Positions 35,375 to 40,195 of a stretch of DNA of 40,195 nt are shown here, in pieces (positions within the stretch are counted from its first letter, which is position 1; each line of letters begins with the position of its first letter). The notes under the pieces were generated by a model. It ran no database searches. It saw only the letters and a program-made list of their open reading frames with translations, and was not told the origin of the DNA. The stretch is from Mycolicibacterium porcinum (GTDB lineage Bacteria > Actinomycetota > Actinomycetes > Mycobacteriales > Mycobacteriaceae), in assembly GCA_001942045.1 (NCBI GenBank), contig MSTD01000014.1, positions 1 through 40,195 of the forward strand. The letters run 5' to 3'. A program made the position numbers and the translations under genes.

Positions 35375-36469
35375 GTGGCTAAAGGCAGGCTGCGGCGCCG
35401 CCTCGCCGCGATCGACTCGAACCTGTCTTCGCGCCCGGACGCCGCGCTTGTCGATGTGTTGCGCATCCCCGAGCCGTTCGTCAGCCCGGCCCGCAAGATC
35501 TTCATGCGGGTGCTGTACGCGTTGGGTGCGCTGTTCGCCGCGGTGCTCATCGTGTACGCGGATCGTTACGGCTATCGGGACAACGACAGCGCCCCGGATG
35601 CGAACAATCCGTTGTCGTTCCTGGACTGCCTGTACTACGCCACGGTGTCGCTGTCGACGACCGGCTACGGCGACATCACGCCGTACACGGATTCGGCGCG
35701 CTTGGTGAACGTCATCGTCATCACGCCGCTGCGGGTGGCTTTCCTGATCGTTCTCATCGGTACCACCGTGGAAACCCTGACCACACAATCCCGGCAGGCG
35801 CTGAAGATTCAGCGATGGAGGAACAAAGTGCGTAACCACACCGTCGTCGTCGGATACGGCACCAAGGGGCGGACGGCGGTTGCCGCGATGGTCGGGGACG
35901 AGGTCTCCCCGGCTGACATCGTCGTCGTCGACGAGGACGCAGCCGCGCTGGAACGCGCCAAGGGCGCCGGCCTGGTGACGGTGCACGGTGACGCCACCAA
36001 TTCCGGTGTGCTGCGGCTGGCCGGTGCCCAGCACGCCAAGTCGATCATCGTCGCGGCGGACAACGACGCCAGCGCGGTGCTGGTCACGTTGACGGCTCGC
36101 GAGCTGGCCCCGAAGGCCAAGATCATCGCCGCGGTGCGGGAGTCGGACAACCTGCATCTGCTCAAGCAGTCCGGTGCGGACTCGACGGTGGTGTCGTCGG
36201 AGACCGCCGGCCGGCTGCTCGGCATCGCGACGCAGACCCCCAGCGTGGTGGAGATGATGGAGGATCTGCTGACGCCGGATGCGGGTTTCGCGATCGCCGA
36301 ACGGGAGGTGACTCCCAAGGAAGAGGGCGGCTCGCCGCGGCATCTGCACGACATCGTGCTGGGCGTGGTGCGTGAGGGCCGGCTGGTGCGGGTCGACGCG
36401 CCAGAGGTGGATGCACTGGAGGCCGGTGACCGGCTGCTCTACATCCGCAGCGCGGACGCCGAGCGATGA
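35375..36469 (+). CDS. Potassium channel with TrkA-N (RCK) domain
   Basis: This is a two-helix channel subunit of 364 residues. The first helix is at about 43-63, the pore loop holds the selectivity filter TTGYGD (about 93-98), and the second helix is at about 109-134. The cytosolic RCK domain begins NHTVVVGYGTKGRTAV (about 153), with an NAD-type Rossmann motif, and ends with a TrkA-C region. It is probably a tetrameric K+ channel gated by a ligand. The GTG start at 35375 has no clear ribosome binding site. It overlaps nudC by ATGA, as in M. tuberculosis Rv3200c. Confidence 0.93.
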   Translation: MAKGRLRRRLAAIDSNLSSRPDAALVDVLRIPEPFVSPARKIFMRVLYALGALFAAVLIVYADRYGYRDNDSAPDANNPLSFLDCLYYATVSLSTTGYGDITPYTDSARLVNVIVITPLRVAFLIVLIGTTVETLTTQSRQALKIQRWRNKVRNHTVVVGYGTKGRTAVAAMVGDEVSPADIVVVDEDAAALERAKGAGLVTVHGDATNSGVLRLAGAQHAKSIIVAADNDASAVLVTLTARELAPKAKIIAAVRESDNLHLLKQSGADSTVVSSETAGRLLGIATQTPSVVEMMEDLLTPDAGFAIAEREVTPKEEGGSPRHLHDIVLGVVREGRLVRVDAPEVDALEAGDRLLYIRSADAER

Positions 36470-37413
36470 CCGAACGCCTGACCTTCGGGCTGCGCAACGT
36501 CCCGTTGCTCTCGCGGGTGGGCGCCGATCGAGCCGATGCGCTGCGCACGGATATCGACGCGGCGACCGAGGGCTGGCCGGACGCGCTGCTGCTGCGGGTC
36601 GACCGACGCAACCAGGTACTGATCTCGGGTGGTCAGGTGGTGCTCGGCAAGGCCTCAAGCCTGGGCGGCGACAAGCCGCCGGAGCACGCGGTCTTCCTGG
36701 GCCGGTTGGGCGACGGCCGGCATGTGTGGGGTATTCGCAGTGCCCTGGAGGCGCCCGACGATCTCGACACCCCCGTCGAGGTGCTCGATCTGCGTCGGGC
36801 CGGTGAGGTGTTCGATGACGTCAGCGCGCAGCTGGTGGCGACCGCGACGGCGTTGCTGAACTGGCATGACCGGGCCCGGTTCAGTGCGGTGGACGGTGCG
36901 GTGACGCGGTCGGCGAAGGGCGGCTGGTCGCGGGTCGATCCGGTCAGCGGCCACGAGGAGTTCCCGCGGATCGATCCGGCGGTGATCTGTCTCGTGCACG
37001 ACGGCCACGATCGTGCGGTGCTGGCCCGGCAGACGGCCTGGCCCGAGCGGTTGTTCTCGATCCTGGCCGGGTTCGTCGAGGCCGGCGAATCGTTCGAAAC
37101 CTGCGTGGTGCGCGAGATCGCCGAGGAGGTCGGTCTGACGGTCACCGATGTGCAGTACCTGGGCAGCCAGCCATGGCCGTTCCCGCGGTCGCTGATGGTG
37201 GGCTTCCACGCCATCGGCGATCCGGACCAGCCGTTCTCGTTCAACGACGGCGAGATCGCCGAGGCCGGCTGGTTCTCCCGGGCCGAGATCCGCGAGGCGC
37301 TCGATCAGGGTGACTGGAGTGCGGCCGACGGCGGTTCCCGGTCGCGGCTGCTGTTGCCCGGGTCGATCTCGATCGCTCGCGAGATCATCGAGTCCTGGGC
37401 AGCCCTGGACTAG
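36466..37413 (+). CDS. nudC: NADH pyrophosphatase NudC
   Basis: NudC splits NADH into NMNH and AMP and can remove NAD caps from RNA. The Nudix box is GFVEAGESFETCVVREIAEEVG (in pieces, about 204-226), followed by the NADH signature SQPWPFPRS. The 315-residue length is normal. The four cysteines that hold zinc in E. coli NudC, expected before the Nudix domain, are absent: that region (about 145-175) has none. The ATG overlaps the channel gene's stop. The convergent mrx1 stops five bases away. Confidence 0.93.
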   Translation: MTERLTFGLRNVPLLSRVGADRADALRTDIDAATEGWPDALLLRVDRRNQVLISGGQVVLGKASSLGGDKPPEHAVFLGRLGDGRHVWGIRSALEAPDDLDTPVEVLDLRRAGEVFDDVSAQLVATATALLNWHDRARFSAVDGAVTRSAKGGWSRVDPVSGHEEFPRIDPAVICLVHDGHDRAVLARQTAWPERLFSILAGFVEAGESFETCVVREIAEEVGLTVTDVQYLGSQPWPFPRSLMVGFHAIGDPDQPFSFNDGEIAEAGWFSRAEIREALDQGDWSAADGGSRSRLLLPGSISIAREIIESWAALD

Positions 37414-37418
37414 GGGCT

Positions 37419-37667
37419 CTAGCCGAGTTTGGCCTTGACCTGCTTGATGGTGGGGTTGGTCAGGGTCGACCCGTCGGCGAACTTCACGGTCGGTACCACG
37501 TGGTTGCCGCCGTTGACCGAGCCGACGAACTCGGCGGCTGCCGGATCCTGCTCGATGTCGACCTCGGTCCACGCGATGCCCTCTGACTTGAGCGCCATCT
37601 TGAGCCGCGAGCAGTAGCCGCACCACGTCGTGGTGTACATGGTCAGAGCAGTGGGTGTAGCAGTCAT
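37419..37667 (-). CDS. mrx1: Mycoredoxin Mrx1
   Basis: Mrx1 reduces mixed disulfides between proteins and mycothiol. The 82-residue glutaredoxin-like protein has the active site WCGYC (Cys16, Cys19), NHVVPTVKFADG with the cis-proline, and TNPTIKQVKAKLG at the end. The start at 37667 gives the typical opening MTATPTALTMY; an ATG three codons earlier is possible. A TACGTT at 37682-37677 could be its -10. It is functionally close to the SigH system at the other end of the window. Confidence 0.95.
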   Translation of the reverse strand: MTATPTALTMYTTTWCGYCSRLKMALKSEGIAWTEVDIEQDPAAAEFVGSVNGGNHVVPTVKFADGSTLTNPTIKQVKAKLG

Positions 37668-37767
37668 AGTGCACATAACGTAGCCGAACCGTCGTCCGAT
37701 GCCCGCGGTGACGCAGGTCTCCCACCGTCACCGGTAAGTTGCTAATCCGCAGTGGACGGAGCTGAAC

Positions 37768-38904
37768 ATGACCCGATTGGTGCCGCCGGTGGCCGGCGAC
37801 CCGCATGCGCTCGACGAGTTGCGGTTGCAGGTGCGGCAGTTCGTCGCCGAGCAGCAGCAGGCCGGAACCATCGGCCGCTATGCCGACAGCTGGCTGACCG
37901 GTTGGGACGAGAACTTCACTCGGGCGCTGGCGGCGCGCGGTTGGCTGGGGATGACGGTGCCGGTCGAGTATGGCGGGCACGGGCGCAGCCACCAGGAGCG
38001 GTTCGTGGTCACCGAGGAGCTGCTGGCGGCCGGGGCGCCGGTGGGGGCGCACTGGATCGCTGACCGTCAGATCGTCCCGTCGTTGCTCAAGTACGGAACG
38101 GTGGAACAGCGGCGAAAGTTCTTGCCCGCCATAGCCAAAGGTGAATGCTACTTCGGCATCGGAATGAGCGAGCCGGATTCCGGATCGGATCTTGCCAGCG
38201 TGCGGACCAAGGCCGTGCAGACCGACGGTGGTTGGGCGATCACCGGCGCCAAGGTGTGGACGTCTGGGGCGCACCTGGCCCACGCGTTCATCTGCCTGGC
38301 CCGCAGCGCGCCTGTCGATCCCGCGCACCGGCACGACGGTCTGAGCCAATTCATCGTCGATCTGCGCGCACCGGGCGTCGACATCCGACCCATCATCTCG
38401 ATGAACGGCAAGCACCATTTCAACGAGGTGATCCTGGATGAGGTGTTCGTGCCCGACGCCATGGTGTTCGGCACCATCGGCAACGGCTGGCAGCAGGTGA
38501 CCTCGGAGCTGAGCTTCGAACGCAGTGGCCCTGAGCGCTTCCTGTCGACGTTCCCGCTTCTGGCCGACATGGCCACGCACATGCGGGACGGATCTCTGCC
38601 GCGTCACACCGACCTCGGACGGTACCTGGGCCGCATCACCGGCCTGCACCAGATGTCGATGGCGGTCGCCGGCGCGCTGGAGCGCCATGAACCGGCCGAC
38701 ACCGCGGCCGCCGTGGTCAAGGTGCTGGGTACCGCCACGGAGGGTGACATCGCCGATTTCGCCGACGTCCTCGGCGAGACGGATGACGAGAGTTACTGCG
38801 CGATGCTGGCCGATGCGGTGGTCCAACGTCCTGGCTTCACCCTGCGTGGCGGGACCAATGAGGTGTTGCGTGGGGTCATTGCCCGGGGATTGGGGATGAG
38901 ATGA
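37768..38904 (+). CDS. Acyl-CoA dehydrogenase, large catalytic-type subunit
   Basis: A 378-residue flavoprotein of the acyl-CoA dehydrogenase family. FAD and substrate motifs include GIGMSEPDSGSDLASVRT (about 128-145), WAITGAKVWTSGA and the ending RGGTNEVLRGVIARGLGM. The ATG follows a GGAGC at six bases. It overlaps the next gene by ATGA. In mycobacteria, adjacent FadE pairs of this type form alpha2beta2 enzymes that often act on steroid side chains; the substrate here is unknown. Confidence 0.92.
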   Translation: MTRLVPPVAGDPHALDELRLQVRQFVAEQQQAGTIGRYADSWLTGWDENFTRALAARGWLGMTVPVEYGGHGRSHQERFVVTEELLAAGAPVGAHWIADRQIVPSLLKYGTVEQRRKFLPAIAKGECYFGIGMSEPDSGSDLASVRTKAVQTDGGWAITGAKVWTSGAHLAHAFICLARSAPVDPAHRHDGLSQFIVDLRAPGVDIRPIISMNGKHHFNEVILDEVFVPDAMVFGTIGNGWQQVTSELSFERSGPERFLSTFPLLADMATHMRDGSLPRHTDLGRYLGRITGLHQMSMAVAGALERHEPADTAAAVVKVLGTATEGDIADFADVLGETDDESYCAMLADAVVQRPGFTLRGGTNEVLRGVIARGLGMR

Positions 38905-39914
38905 GTGTCGACGCCGACCTGGTCGAGATGATGTCGGCGGTCTTCGCCGCGCACCGCGAACGGCACGCGCCCGGTGAGGCCACTGCCGAATTGTGGGTCC
39001 GGCTCGACGAACTCGGCCTGGTCCGGCTCACCGGCGCCGAGGAAGCCGGCGGCAGTGGCGCCGGCTGGCCCGAGGCGGTCGAGCTGCTACGCGCTGCCGC
39101 CTGGCACGGGGTGAAAATCCCGCTGGCCGAACACGATCTGCTGGCCTGCTGGTTGTTGGAGACGGCGGGGCTGGAGGTGGACAGGAAGCGCCGCACCGCC
39201 TGTCTGCTCGACGACGACGGTGTCGCCCGGGCCGTGCCGTGGGCGGCTGACTCCGAGCGGGTGGTGCTGCTCTGGCGCGACGGCACCGGCCACCGCGTGA
39301 CGGACGTGGATACCGCGTCACTGTCGGTCACGGTGGGCCACAACAACGCGGGGGAGCCGCGCGACGAAGTCCGGGCGGACCTCGCAGCTCTGTCCGGAAC
39401 CGGGGTATCCGACGCGGTGGTCACCCAGTTCGCGCACCGTGCCGCTCTGGTCCGCGCCGTTCAGGTGTGCGCGGCGCTGGACCGGATTCTGGAGTCGTCG
39501 GTGGCGCACACGCGCGAACGCACCCAGTTCGGCCGGCCACTGGCGAAGTTTCAGGCCGTGCAGAATCTGGTGGCCGACATCGCCGCCGAGTCGGCCCTGG
39601 CCCGAGCGGCCACCGACGGTGCGCTTGCCGAGGCGTTGCGATCGGACTGGTCGTCGTCGCATCTGGGTTTCCTTGTTGCCGTGGCTCGTTCGTGTGTGGG
39701 GCACGCCACCTCGGTGGTGGTGCGCAACGCGCACCAGGTGCACGGCGCGATCGGTACGACGCTCGAGCACCGGTTGCACGAGTTCACCATGCCGGCATTG
39801 TCCTGGCGTTCGGAGTACGGCTCGGTCGCGCACTGGGATCAGGTCCTGACGGACTACGCCACTCAGGCGGGCGCACACCAGTTGTGGGCGTTGGTCACTG
39901 CCGCCGACGGCTAG
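38901..39914 (+). CDS. Acyl-CoA dehydrogenase, partner subunit
   Basis: The 337-residue protein is a shorter, divergent family member. The N-terminal half is reduced, while the C-terminal helical domain keeps RERTQFGRPLAKFQAVQNLVADIAAES (in pieces) and VRNAHQVHGAIGTTLEH, which contacts FAD. It lacks the RGGTNE-type end of the first subunit. Together with its overlap with the upstream gene this points to a heterotetramer in which the two halves complete one active site. Confidence 0.88.
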   Translation: MSVDADLVEMMSAVFAAHRERHAPGEATAELWVRLDELGLVRLTGAEEAGGSGAGWPEAVELLRAAAWHGVKIPLAEHDLLACWLLETAGLEVDRKRRTACLLDDDGVARAVPWAADSERVVLLWRDGTGHRVTDVDTASLSVTVGHNNAGEPRDEVRADLAALSGTGVSDAVVTQFAHRAALVRAVQVCAALDRILESSVAHTRERTQFGRPLAKFQAVQNLVADIAAESALARAATDGALAEALRSDWSSSHLGFLVAVARSCVGHATSVVVRNAHQVHGAIGTTLEHRLHEFTMPALSWRSEYGSVAHWDQVLTDYATQAGAHQLWALVTAADG

Positions 39915-39929
39915 CGGCCGGGATGTCGA

Positions 39930-39966
39930 CCATATGACACTGGCTGTCATATGGGACCATGTGGTC
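39930..39966. promoter_or_regulatory. Palindromic operator before the XRE gene
   Basis: CCATATGACA and TGTCATATGG form a perfect 10-bp inverted repeat with a 5-base spacer (39930-39954). A second dyad GACCA-TG-TGGTC follows at 39955-39966. Both lie within 70 bases of the XRE start, the usual place for an autoregulatory operator. Confidence 0.65.
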
Positions 39967-39998
39967 ATGTCGTTCGTTCGCCGGTTGCGGGAGGTGCC

Positions 39999-40195
39999 AT
40001 GAGTGCTCTGTTGCGCGCGGTACGTCAACAGCGCGGTATGACGCTCGAACAGCTCGCCGAGGCAACCGGATTGACCAAGAGCTACCTGTCGAAGGTCGAA
40101 CGGCAGCGTTCCACCCCGTCGATCGCGGTCGCGATGAAGCTGGCCCGCGCGCTCGACGTCGATGTCGCACAGCTGTTCTCCGAGGACCCGGCGGT
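39999..40195 (+). CDS. XRE-family regulator, partial (runs off the window)
   Basis: The first 65 residues are visible: an XRE/Cro helix-turn-helix with RQQRGMTLEQLAEATGLTKSYLSKVERQRSTPS (in pieces) and MKLARALDVDVAQLF. A GGGAGG stands five bases before the ATG. Proteins with this opening often continue into a cupin sensor domain, but that part is outside the window. It may control the acyl-CoA dehydrogenase pair or an operon that begins with itself. Confidence 0.88.
   Translation, partial: MSALLRAVRQQRGMTLEQLAEATGLTKSYLSKVERQRSTPSIAVAMKLARALDVDVAQLFSEDPA

Noticed and set aside
36655..38826. A 723-codon open frame on the minus strand across nudC, mrx1 and the first acyl-CoA dehydrogenase
   Set aside because: It is antisense to clear genes, has no domain and is rich in Arg, His and Gly as expected of a GC-rich shadow frame.

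Overview
The window looks like the chromosome of a fast-growing mycobacterium (Mycolicibacterium-like). The DNA is very GC-rich, GTG starts are common, and many genes overlap by ATGA or GTGA. From about 6.4 kb to 37.7 kb the gene order follows, from memory, the M. tuberculosis block running from sigH (Rv3223c) down to mrx1 (Rv3198A). I could not run any search, so all homology rests on recognising motifs and gene order.

Region 1 (1-6.4 kb) handles benzoate and catechol. benA-benB-benC (minus strand) encode benzoate 1,2-dioxygenase. A divergent LysR regulator leads catB-catA-catC (plus strand), the catechol ortho-cleavage genes. The shared 220-base intergenic region holds three dyads, one a good LysR box. 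The window begins inside a rearranged benC end: the first ~100 bases carry the BenC C-terminus on the opposite strand, as in a fold-back or inversion junction.

Region 2 (6.4-16.2 kb) is the stress and regulation core: a YbaK-like deacylase, sigH-rshA with a candidate autoregulatory SigH promoter and a second upstream start, the tiny ribosomal protein bL37, biotinylated TB7.3, the kinase pdtaS, whiB1 with a CRP-like site, a lipid kinase, a YchJ-like protein, a type II dehydroquinase, a small membrane protein, the overlapping gpm2-entC-GNAT operon, and a ParA/Soj ATPase.

Region 3 (16.2-27.5 kb): an unusual MerR-PP2C phosphatase fusion with a MerR-type promoter, a membrane-anchored beta-propeller-like protein, rhlE, a ferritin-like protein, an MmpS-like protein, TB9.4, a TetR regulator, a DUF3152 metalloprotease-like protein, moeZ, a TIGR02569 protein, an alkyltransferase-like protein and lipV.

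Region 4 (27.5-40.2 kb): the adnAB helicase-nuclease pair preceded by a repeated TTGTCG element, a VIT-type metal transporter, a DoxX-like protein, a TrkA-N potassium channel, nudC, mycoredoxin mrx1, a pair of acyl-CoA dehydrogenase subunits, and the start of an XRE regulator behind a perfect 10-bp palindrome.

No gene-free stretch exceeds 300 bases. The longest are 20046-20339 (divergent promoters of rhlE and the ferritin-like gene), 10564-10821 (whiB1 control region), 21874-22103 (only a weak -10 seen) and 2987-3206 (ben/cat control region). I saw no tRNA, rRNA, CRISPR array or transposase. The most unusual items are the MerR-PP2C fusion, the two-start sigH control region, the repeats before adnA, the 22-bp inverted repeat at 12241-12297 and the benC junction.
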